DNA from: UBA1737 sp045653225
GTDB lineage: Bacteria; Bacillota_I; Bacilli_A; ML615J-28; CAG-313
Assembly (NCBI GenBank): GCA_045653225.1
Contig: JAZOLP010000129.1
Coordinates: 1 to 11,811 of the forward strand
Reading direction: 5' to 3'
Length of the DNA: 11,811 nucleotides
Shown in pieces: positions 6,355 to 11,811 of this stretch. The position numbers and the translations under genes are program-made. A model generated the notes under the pieces. It made no database searches and was not told where the DNA came from. It worked only from the letters and a program-made list of their open reading frames with translations. Numbering within the stretch: the stretch's first letter is position 1; every line of letters starts with the position of its first letter.

Positions 6355-7776
6355 TTATTTCCTCATTTCCTGCAATTTATCTATTACATTATCTACTTGT
6401 TTATAAGTATAACATAAATCATTAGAATTATCAATAATAAAGTGTGACTTTTGTTTTTTTAATTCAATATTCATTTGTGAATTAATTCTTATTAAGGCAT
6501 CATCTATTGTTAAACTATCACGTTTCATTAAACGTTCTAAGTTAATATGGGATTCTGCGAAAACACAAATAACATAGTGACATAAATCATCAAATCCAGA
6601 TTCGTATAAAAGTGGTACATCAACAAAAACAAATTTATCAGATGAAGAATTAATTTCCTCAATTACTTTTTTCTTTATTATAGGGTGAATAATAGATGTT
6701 AATTTCTTATTAGCATCCTTATCATTAAAAACTAAATCGCCCATTTTCTTTCTATCTAATGCACCATTAATAACATACGTTTGACCAAATACTTTTATAA
6801 TTTCATCTAAAAATACATTTTCTTTAGATACTTCTTTTGAGATAATATCAGTATCAATAACTTTATATCCTTTTTCAATTAAATATTTAGATACACTAGA
6901 TTTACCAGTTCCAATTCCTCCAGTAATACCAACAATTAAAGGTTTAAACAAATTTTGACATTTTCTACAAATATATGTTCCTCTTCCACCAACAACTATC
7001 TTTTCAATAATAGTATTACATCTTTCACAAACATCACCAGCTTTTGTATGTACATGAAGTTTTAATTGGAATCTCCCAGTAACACCTAAACTAGAAGTAT
7101 AGCTTCTAATAGTAGTACCTCCTGCTTTGATCGCACCTGTTAAAACATATTTTGAATTTTCTAAAATATTTAATACATCAAAATAAGTTAACTTGTAACA
7201 TGGATATTCAGGATGAAGATTTGATAAATAGCATACTTCATCAACATAAATATTTCCAAGTCCAGCAAGTAATGTTTGATCCAATAATGCAACTTTTAAT
7301 TTTACACGCATCTTTTTAATTTTATTGTAAAATTCAAGAGGATCAATATTTGAATTAGCTTCAGGACCTAATTTTTTAAGTTCAGGTTCATTCATTATTT
7401 CATTAAAACAAGTGGTTTTAACTAATTTCATTGTACCGAACTTTCTTGTATCGTGATATCTTAATGTTTTACCACTTTCAAAAGTAAACACAATATGTTC
7501 ATGGACATTTCTTTCTTCATTTTTATCTTTTATAAAATATTTCCCTTCCATTCTTAAATGAGAAATCAAGGAAACATTATCAAAAATAAAAAACAAATAT
7601 TTTCCATATCTTAAAATATCATTAAGTCTTTCACCAATTAATAATTCTTTGAATTCATATCTTAATTCTTCATCAATCATTGACTCATAAAAGACATCAA
7701 CACCAACTATTTTCTCTTTTAATATTCTATTTTTTAGTGTTTCTTTTACCGTTTCTACTTCTGGTAATTCTGGCAC
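6355..7776 (-). CDS. mutM-coaE: Fusion of formamidopyrimidine-DNA glycosylase (MutM) and dephospho-CoA kinase (CoaE)
   Basis: One uninterrupted 473-codon frame encodes two complete enzymes. Residues 1-273 are MutM/Fpg, which excises oxidised purines such as 8-oxoguanine: PELPEVETV start with P2 and E3, K59, the lesion-wedge residues M76, R111 and F113, the GLGNIYVDE helix with N175, and a C-terminal zinc finger C250/C253/C270/C273 with R265. Residues about 279-473 are CoaE, which phosphorylates dephospho-CoA in the last step of CoA synthesis: P-loop GGIGTGKS (286-293), DTD (308-310), HP (364-365), DVPLLYESG (386-394) and RINSQ (430-434). Both parts are full length, joined by about five residues (QNLFK). 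Start GTG at 7776 has AGGTG seven bases upstream and follows polA by 15 bp. MutM and CoaE are separate neighbouring genes in Bacillus and Streptococcus. Separate translation from the internal TTG at 6951 is possible, but it has no clear ribosome site. Confidence 0.93.
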   Translation of the reverse strand: MPELPEVETVKETLKNRILKEKIVGVDVFYESMIDEELRYEFKELLIGERLNDILRYGKYLFFIFDNVSLISHLRMEGKYFIKDKNEERNVHEHIVFTFESGKTLRYHDTRKFGTMKLVKTTCFNEIMNEPELKKLGPEANSNIDPLEFYNKIKKMRVKLKVALLDQTLLAGLGNIYVDEVCYLSNLHPEYPCYKLTYFDVLNILENSKYVLTGAIKAGGTTIRSYTSSLGVTGRFQLKLHVHTKAGDVCERCNTIIEKIVVGGRGTYICRKCQNLFKPLIVGITGGIGTGKSSVSKYLIEKGYKVIDTDIISKEVSKENVFLDEIIKVFGQTYVINGALDRKKMGDLVFNDKDANKKLTSIIHPIIKKKVIEEINSSSDKFVFVDVPLLYESGFDDLCHYVICVFAESHINLERLMKRDSLTIDDALIRINSQMNIELKKQKSHFIIDNSNDLCYTYKQVDNVIDKLQEMRK

Positions 7777-7791
7777 AATTTTTCACCTACC

Positions 7792-10425
7792 TTATTTCAT
7801 ATCCCAATTAGCCCCATATGATAACGATGCTTCTAATAAAACATCTAACTTAACTACACCTTCCATTACTTCTTTTAAAATCTTTTTAACAATTTCTTCT
7901 TCAGAAATTACTGTATCAACAACAAGTTCATCATGAACTTGTGCAATAAGTTTACTCTTTAAACCAAGCTCTTTAAATTTTTTTGAAGTTGCTACCATAG
8001 CAAGTTTAATAACATCAGCAGCAGCCCCTTGAATTGGAGCATTTTTCGCAGTACGTTCAGCAAATTGACGTAATGCACCATTCGAAGAATTGATTTCAGG
8101 CATATATCTTCTTCTTCCAAAGATTGTTTCAGTATAACCAACTTGTTTTGTATTGTTAACAACCTTATCTAAATAATCTTTAACTTCTGGATAAATCATA
8201 AAGTAACGATTAATAAAATCATTAGCCTCAAATGTTCCTATATGTAATTCTTCAGCAAGACCCCATGGACTCATTCCATATACAATACCAAAGTTAACAG
8301 CTTTTGCGATTCTTCTTTGTTCTTTTGTAACATCATTTATTGAAACACCATAAATCTTAGCTGCTGTAGATGAGTGTAAATCAATCCCCGAATTAAAAGC
8401 ATCAATCATATTTTTACATTTAGAAACGTGAGCTAAAATTCGAAGTTCAATTTGAGAATAATCCGCACTAACTAAAATAGCACCATCACTTGGAACAAAA
8501 GCAGATCTTATTAATCTACCATCTTCTGTACGAATAGGTATATTTTGAATATTTGGTTCTACAGAAGAAAGTCTACCAGTTAATGTTAAAGACTGTTTGA
8601 AAATAGTATGTACTTTGCCATCTTCAAAAATTTCATCTAGTAAACCTACAACATATGTAGAATATAATTTACTATATTTTCGATATTCTAAAACCTTTAA
8701 AGGTACAGGGTGAATTAATGCTAATTTTTCTAATTCTTCGGCATTAGTTACATAACCAGTTTTATTCTTTTTACCTTTTGCTATAGCAAGTTTTTCGAAT
8801 AAAACCTCACCTAGTTGTTTAGGAGAAGCAATATTAAACTCAAACCCACATAATTCATAAATTTCTTTTTCTAATCTATTAATTTCATTTAAAACAAACT
8901 CACCAATTTCATTAAGTCTATCTTTACTTACACCAAATCCTGCAAGTTCCATTTCACCAAGAACAACAGCAAGAGGAATTTCAACATCATAAAGTAATTT
9001 TTTTTGATCATCATTTAATTGGCTATCTATTTCATCTTTTACATCTTTTAAATAACTAACTTTATCAATACAATATTTACCATAAACTTCAATTGCTGGA
9101 ATTTCAAATTTTGAATTTTTCCCATATACTTCCTCAACAAAAGGAATAGAACAATCAATAAAACGATTATATATACTCTTAACATCAATAGATGCAAAAC
9201 TTGGATTAAAAATGTATGCAGCAAGACCTAAGTCAAAAACAAATTTATTTAATTTAATACCTAGTTTATATAAGCTAACAAAACATTTTTTAACATCACA
9301 AGTAAAAAGATCTTTTTTACTTAATTCTTCTATTAAATCATCATTTTTTAAAAAATCTTTTGAATTAAAATGACCATGATTATTAAGGACAATGCCAATA
9401 CCTAGTAATGGTTCTTTATGATAATTTTCTTTACCTAATTCAGCATCAATAAAACAATGATTATTTTCTTTTAAATCTTTAATTAATAAATCAACATTAT
9501 TATAGTAATAATCAATTTGAACATTAGATGCTTTTATTGTTTCAGTACTTTCTTCAATATCTCCAAGCTTTTTTATAAACGATTTGAATTCAACTTTTTC
9601 ATAAAAAGAACGAAGTTTTAGTTTATCAGCTTCTTTATAAACTGTATCACAGACAGCATAAGGTAAATTAACATCTAAAAATAAAGTAGCTAATTTTTTA
9701 CTTCTAAGAGCATTATCTTTATCATTCATTAATGAAGTTTGAACTTTACCTTTAAGATTAGGAATATTATCAATAATATTTTCTAATGTCTTATATTCTT
9801 CTAACAACTTTTGTGCAGTTTTAGGCCCAACTCCCGATACACCAGGCAAGTTATCACTATCATCACCGATTAAACCTTTATAATCAACCATTTGACAAGA
9901 TTCAATCCCCATAAGAGACTTAAAGTTTTCCTCAGTATAACATTCCAATTCTGTTAATCCTTTTTTAGTTAAATAAACATGAATATTACCTTTTGCAAGC
10001 TGAAGTAAATCTTTGTCACCAGAAATAACCATTATTTCATCAAATTGATCTTTCGCAAGAATAGCCATGCTAGCAACAATATCATCTGCTTCATAATCAT
10101 CAAGTTCAAGATGTTTAATACCAAGAACATCTAGGTATTCTTTGATATAAGGGATTTGCATTAAAAACTCTTCAGGAGTGGCTTTTCTGCCACCTTTGTA
10201 ATCTGAATAAGTTTGATGACGAATTGTTTTTTTACCTTTATCAAACGCAACAAAAATATTTGTCATATCTTTAGTTTGAATAATATGTTGAATCATATTT
10301 ACAAAGCCATAAATAGCATTAGTATATAAACCACTTCTTGCCTGCATTAAATTACCAGTATATGCAGTAGCATAATATGCTCTAAACATAATGCTATTTC
10401 CATCTAAAATAATCATCTTTTTCAT
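7792..10425 (-). CDS. polA: DNA polymerase I
   Basis: An 877-residue family A polymerase that fills repair gaps and removes RNA primers. The N-terminal 5'-nuclease domain (about 1-290) has its metal-binding motifs: LDGNSIMFRAYYA, DDYEADD (near 110), SGDKDLLQL and GDDSDNLPGVSGVGPKTA (near 190). The central 3'-5' exonuclease-like domain is degenerate: a DxE remains near residue 327, but the aspartates of Exo II and Exo III appear replaced by Cys, so proofreading is probably absent, as in Bst and Taq polymerases. The polymerase domain is intact: motif A SADYSQIELR (near 653), motif B RRIAKAVNFGIVYG (near 710, with Phe at the ddNTP-discriminating site) and motif C QVHDELV (near 831). ATG at 10425 has GAGGTG five bases upstream. 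It is first in the polA-mutM/coaE-124aa-dnaB-dnaI operon. Confidence 0.98.
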   Translation of the reverse strand: MKKMIILDGNSIMFRAYYATAYTGNLMQARSGLYTNAIYGFVNMIQHIIQTKDMTNIFVAFDKGKKTIRHQTYSDYKGGRKATPEEFLMQIPYIKEYLDVLGIKHLELDDYEADDIVASMAILAKDQFDEIMVISGDKDLLQLAKGNIHVYLTKKGLTELECYTEENFKSLMGIESCQMVDYKGLIGDDSDNLPGVSGVGPKTAQKLLEEYKTLENIIDNIPNLKGKVQTSLMNDKDNALRSKKLATLFLDVNLPYAVCDTVYKEADKLKLRSFYEKVEFKSFIKKLGDIEESTETIKASNVQIDYYYNNVDLLIKDLKENNHCFIDAELGKENYHKEPLLGIGIVLNNHGHFNSKDFLKNDDLIEELSKKDLFTCDVKKCFVSLYKLGIKLNKFVFDLGLAAYIFNPSFASIDVKSIYNRFIDCSIPFVEEVYGKNSKFEIPAIEVYGKYCIDKVSYLKDVKDEIDSQLNDDQKKLLYDVEIPLAVVLGEMELAGFGVSKDRLNEIGEFVLNEINRLEKEIYELCGFEFNIASPKQLGEVLFEKLAIAKGKKNKTGYVTNAEELEKLALIHPVPLKVLEYRKYSKLYSTYVVGLLDEIFEDGKVHTIFKQSLTLTGRLSSVEPNIQNIPIRTEDGRLIRSAFVPSDGAILVSADYSQIELRILAHVSKCKNMIDAFNSGIDLHSSTAAKIYGVSINDVTKEQRRIAKAVNFGIVYGMSPWGLAEELHIGTFEANDFINRYFMIYPEVKDYLDKVVNNTKQVGYTETIFGRRRYMPEINSSNGALRQFAERTAKNAPIQGAAADVIKLAMVATSKKFKELGLKSKLIAQVHDELVVDTVISEEEIVKKILKEVMEGVVKLDVLLEASLSYGANWDMK

Positions 10426-10462
10426 ATTTTCACCTCAAAATATCTTAAATACACTTATATAT

Positions 10463-10472
10463 ATTTTACCAC
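10463..10472 (-). promoter_or_regulatory. Probable extended -10 promoter of the polA operon
   Basis: The minus strand reads TGGTAAAAT (complement of 10463-10471): an extended -10 TG, one base, then TAAAAT, with no good -35 at 16-18 bp. Transcription would start near 10456, about 30 nt before the polA ATG. It faces away from the VanY-gene promoter in the same 114-bp gap. Confidence 0.45.
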
Positions 10473-10514
10473 ATTTTACATTAAAAATCATATTATTAAT
10501 CAAAATTTTATGTT

Positions 10515-10520
10515 TATAAT
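10515..10520 (+). promoter_or_regulatory. -10 box of the VanY-family gene
   Basis: A perfect TATAAT at 10515-10520 would start transcription near 10527, just before AGGAG (10528-10532) and ATG 10540. No convincing -35 is seen. The in-frame ATG at 10510 would lie upstream of this start of transcription, which supports ATG 10540 as the true start. Confidence 0.45.
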
Positions 10521-10539
10521 ATTATATAGGAGAGATAAT

Positions 10540-11313
10540 ATGAAAAAAACGATTTTAATTATTTTAAATATTCTATTATTGATAAGTTGTACAAATGTAA
10601 CTAGCAATAACACTTTTGAAAATTTAATAAAAAACTATCCACATAATCCTAAAAAAATAAAAGAATATGAACAAATATATAATGAAACAAATAACATAAT
10701 ATATGCTATTAACATGGTAAACTATCCAGATTTTCTAATTCCAAATAAAACAAGCTATTTATCGTTTAAAAAAGAAAATATTCATTTTGTAAATACAAAT
10801 TACCGACTTAACCAAAATTATATACCTAAAGATTTAACAGAAATTACAAATGTAGATATTATTAAAAGAACAGATCAAAAAATTGAAGTTAATAAAACAG
10901 TATTAGATGCATACACAAAAATGTTTAAAGATTCTTTGAATGAAAACTTGCATCTAACAATATTTTCAGCATATAGAAGTTATGAATATCAAGAATCATT
11001 ATATAATAAGGAAAACAATGATTACGTTGCACCACCAGGAGCATCGGAACATCAAACTGGCTATGCGATAGATATCTCAACAAAAGATACAGGACTAACA
11101 TATCATTTTGAAAATACAGATGAATATAAATGGCTAAAAGAAAACTCATATATTTATGGATTTATAGAAAGATATAAAAAGGATAAAGAAACAATAACAG
11201 GATATCCTTTCGAACCATGGCACTATACATATGTTGGTAATGAAGCTGCTAAGATTATATATGATAATAACCTAACATTAGAAGAATATTTTTACTATTA
11301 TATAATCTTATAA
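10540..11313 (+). CDS. Lipoprotein D-alanyl-D-alanine carboxypeptidase, VanY/peptidase M15 family
   Basis: A 257-residue zinc peptidase predicted to trim the terminal D-Ala of peptidoglycan stem peptides, anchored on the outer face of the membrane. A lipoprotein signal peptide is clear: MKKTILIILNILLLIS then C17 (lipobox LIS-C). After a spacer of about 100 residues the M15B domain follows: SAYRSYEYQ (143-151), PGASEHQTGYAIDIS with zinc ligands H171 and D178, YGFIERY (206-212) and FEPWHYTYVG with catalytic-type E225 and zinc ligand H228. All key residues are present. ATG 10540 is chosen over 10510 because it gives a proper signal peptide and has AGGAG seven bases upstream. It is divergent from polA. 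Nothing suggests a vancomycin-resistance cluster (no vanH, vanA or vanX nearby), so a housekeeping wall role is more likely. Confidence 0.92.
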   Translation: MKKTILIILNILLLISCTNVTSNNTFENLIKNYPHNPKKIKEYEQIYNETNNIIYAINMVNYPDFLIPNKTSYLSFKKENIHFVNTNYRLNQNYIPKDLTEITNVDIIKRTDQKIEVNKTVLDAYTKMFKDSLNENLHLTIFSAYRSYEYQESLYNKENNDYVAPPGASEHQTGYAIDISTKDTGLTYHFENTDEYKWLKENSYIYGFIERYKKDKETITGYPFEPWHYTYVGNEAAKIIYDNNLTLEEYFYYYIIL

Positions 11314-11356
11314 TCACATCTTTAAAATATTTTCATATTTTATAATAGAGGTGATT
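11312..11356 (+). promoter_or_regulatory. Hairpin covering the ribosome binding site of the small Pro/Tyr-rich gene
   Basis: AATCACATCT (11312-11321) pairs with AGAGGTGATT (11347-11356) with one mismatch. Inside it, AAAATAT (11324-11330) pairs perfectly with ATATTTT (11335-11341) around TTTC. The outer 3' arm contains the GAGGTG Shine-Dalgarno (11348-11353). The structure starts at the stop codon of the VanY gene and lacks a U-tract, so it is not a clear terminator. A role in limiting translation on the read-through transcript is inference. Confidence 0.4.
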
Positions 11357-11358
11357 TA

Positions 11359-11583
11359 ATGCAATATCAACAAATAGTAAATGAAAATGGAGAAAGATTT
11401 TGGGTACCCTTACTTGCTGGAGCAGCAATTCTATCAGCTCCATTTTGGTTAAACAATAATAAATGTTGTAACAATACATATTATCCACAACCTTATCCAT
11501 ATCCATACTTTCAACCATATCCATATCCTTATGGATATCAATATGTTCAACCACCAATCATTCAAAACATAACTAGAAAATAA
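11359..11583 (+). CDS. Small protein with hydrophobic segment and Pro/Tyr-rich repeat tail
   Basis: A 74-residue protein of unrecognised family. Order of parts: a short polar N-terminus (MQYQQIVNENGER), one hydrophobic segment (residues 14-31, FWVPLLAGAAILSAPFWL) long enough to enter a membrane, a Cys pair (NKCCNN, 35-38), then a Pro/Tyr tail in which QPYPYPY occurs twice (44-50 and 52-58). The charge is low, ending in TRK. ATG at 11359 has GAGGTG five bases upstream, and the gene ends in tandem TAA TAA, both signs of a real gene. It follows the VanY gene by 45 bp and is followed by a terminator-like hairpin. Pro/Tyr-rich tails occur in some spore-coat and envelope proteins of Bacilli. Such a location is a guess. 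Confidence 0.7.
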   Translation: MQYQQIVNENGERFWVPLLAGAAILSAPFWLNNNKCCNNTYYPQPYPYPYFQPYPYPYGYQYVQPPIIQNITRK

Positions 11584-11614
11584 TAAGAGATGACTTATAA
11601 TGAAATGATAAACT

Positions 11615-11647
11615 AAACGTAGACACAAAAAGAGTCTACGTTTTTTT
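11615..11647 (+). terminator. Terminator-like hairpin, possibly within the left end of an insertion sequence
   Basis: A perfect 10-bp stem (AAACGTAGAC at 11615-11624 with GTCTACGTTT at 11634-11643) around a 9-nt loop is followed by T residues to 11647. It would terminate transcription from the VanY/small-protein genes. It lies only about 35-65 bp before the transposase-like start, where the left end of an IS3-family element is expected, so it may belong to the element instead and shield it from outside transcription. Confidence 0.75.
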
Positions 11648-11651
11648 GATG

Positions 11652-11660
11652 TGTTATAAT
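11652..11660 (+). promoter_or_regulatory. Extended -10 promoter of the right-edge transposase-like gene
   Basis: TGTTATAAT at 11652-11660 is a perfect extended -10 (TG, one base, TATAAT). Transcription would begin near 11667, 14 nt before the ATG, immediately after the hairpin and T-tract. No -35 is obvious, since the appropriate position lies within the hairpin. Confidence 0.45.
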
Positions 11661-11680
11661 AAAGTAAAGAAGTTGATACT

Positions 11681-11811
11681 ATGGGAAGACCTAAAGGTGG
11701 TAAAAATAGAGAATGGTCAAAAGAAGAAAAGTTAAAATTTGTATTAATGGTTATGAATGGAGAAAAAACCTATTTAGAGGTAACAAGAGAATTTAATCTT
11801 AGTACATCATT
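11681..11811 (+). CDS. Start of an IS3-family OrfA-like helix-turn-helix protein (cut by window edge)
   Basis: Only the first 43 codons are present. The sequence opens MGRPKGGKNREWSKEEKLKF, then GEKTYLEVTREFNLSTS. A basic GRPKG.KN start, a W.KE.KL segment and an E.AREF.LS-like helix-turn-helix are typical of the small upstream ORF (OrfA) of IS3/IS150-type insertion sequences in low-GC Gram-positives. OrfA binds the element's inverted repeats, and the integrase OrfB is usually made by frameshifting downstream, beyond this window. The ribosome site is weak (AAAGAAG, about eight bases upstream). Resemblance is by eye. A stand-alone HTH regulator cannot be excluded. Confidence 0.65.
   Translation, partial: MGRPKGGKNREWSKEEKLKFVLMVMNGEKTYLEVTREFNLSTS

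Noticed and set aside
10510..10539. N-terminal extension of the VanY-family gene to the ATG at 10510
   Set aside because: It would put charged residues before an otherwise standard lipoprotein signal peptide and begins upstream of the likely start of transcription.
10925..11149. A 74-codon minus-strand frame opposite the VanY-family gene
   Set aside because: Antisense to conserved catalytic motifs of the peptidase. No ribosome site or family resemblance.
10540..11313. Vancomycin-resistance determinant
   Set aside because: VanY-family carboxypeptidases are common housekeeping enzymes. No vanHAX or vanRS genes are nearby, so resistance is not supported.
11341..11346. TATAAT as a promoter for the small Pro/Tyr gene
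   Set aside because: Transcription would start at or after the Shine-Dalgarno (11348-11353), leaving none in the message, and there is no -35. It more likely forms part of the hairpin.
11333..11557. A minus-strand frame rich in Met, Asp and Val opposite the small Pro/Tyr gene
   Set aside because: Its repeats are only the complement of the CCATAT-type codons for Pro and Tyr. The plus-strand gene has the ribosome site and tandem stops.
1..11811. Alternative genetic code with TGA as Trp
   Set aside because: None of the complete genes stops at TGA, but the long frames also contain no internal TGA and use TGG for Trp. Ten genes are too few to read meaning into the missing TGA stops.
1..11811. 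CRISPR array, tRNA, rRNA or riboswitch of a known class
   Set aside because: No regularly spaced repeats, cloverleaf-like segments or recognisable riboswitch cores were seen. Gaps between genes are all short.

Overview
The window is AT-rich DNA of a low-GC Gram-positive bacterium (Bacillota; a Bacilli, Erysipelotrichia or wall-bearing Mycoplasmatota relative). Evidence: Firmicutes-type replication initiation genes (dnaB/DnaD-like and dnaI), the trmFO-xerC-rpsB gene order known from Bacillus, strong GGAGG-type ribosome binding sites and a very low GC content. All complete genes stop at TAA or TAG. TGG is used for Trp and no long frame is broken by TGA, so the standard bacterial code fits. Wall-related genes (a VanY-type peptidase and a LysM protein) argue against a wall-less mollicute. 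I cannot name the species.

Layout. Bases 1 to about 10.43 kb are read from the minus strand in three blocks. (1) The far-left end holds the start of rpsB, with its own promoter and a roughly 137-nt structured leader. (2) trmFO, xerC and a GNAT acetyltransferase are closely spaced and form one likely operon (416-3242). In Bacillus the same stretch also contains hslVU and codY, which are absent here. (3) A DNA replication/repair operon runs polA, a single-frame mutM-coaE fusion, an unrecognised 124-aa protein, dnaB and dnaI (3865-10425), with stop/start gaps of only 1 to 15 nt and one overlap. A short LysM gene (3348-3815) sits between blocks 2 and 3. It is preceded by an element in which a hairpin, a promoter and the ribosome binding site overlap, and is followed by a clear intrinsic terminator.

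From 10.5 kb the plus strand is used. It carries a lipoprotein D,D-carboxypeptidase of the VanY family, divergent from polA, then a 74-aa protein with a hydrophobic segment and a Pro/Tyr-rich repeat tail, then a terminator-like hairpin. At the right edge is the first 43 codons of what looks like the OrfA (helix-turn-helix) protein of an IS3-family insertion sequence.

Most of the window is housekeeping. I see no new defence or metabolic system. The items most worth following up are the MutM-CoaE fusion, the overlapping terminator/promoter/RBS before the LysM gene, the three-hairpin rpsB leader with direct repeats around its promoter, and the small Pro/Tyr-rich membrane-type protein.
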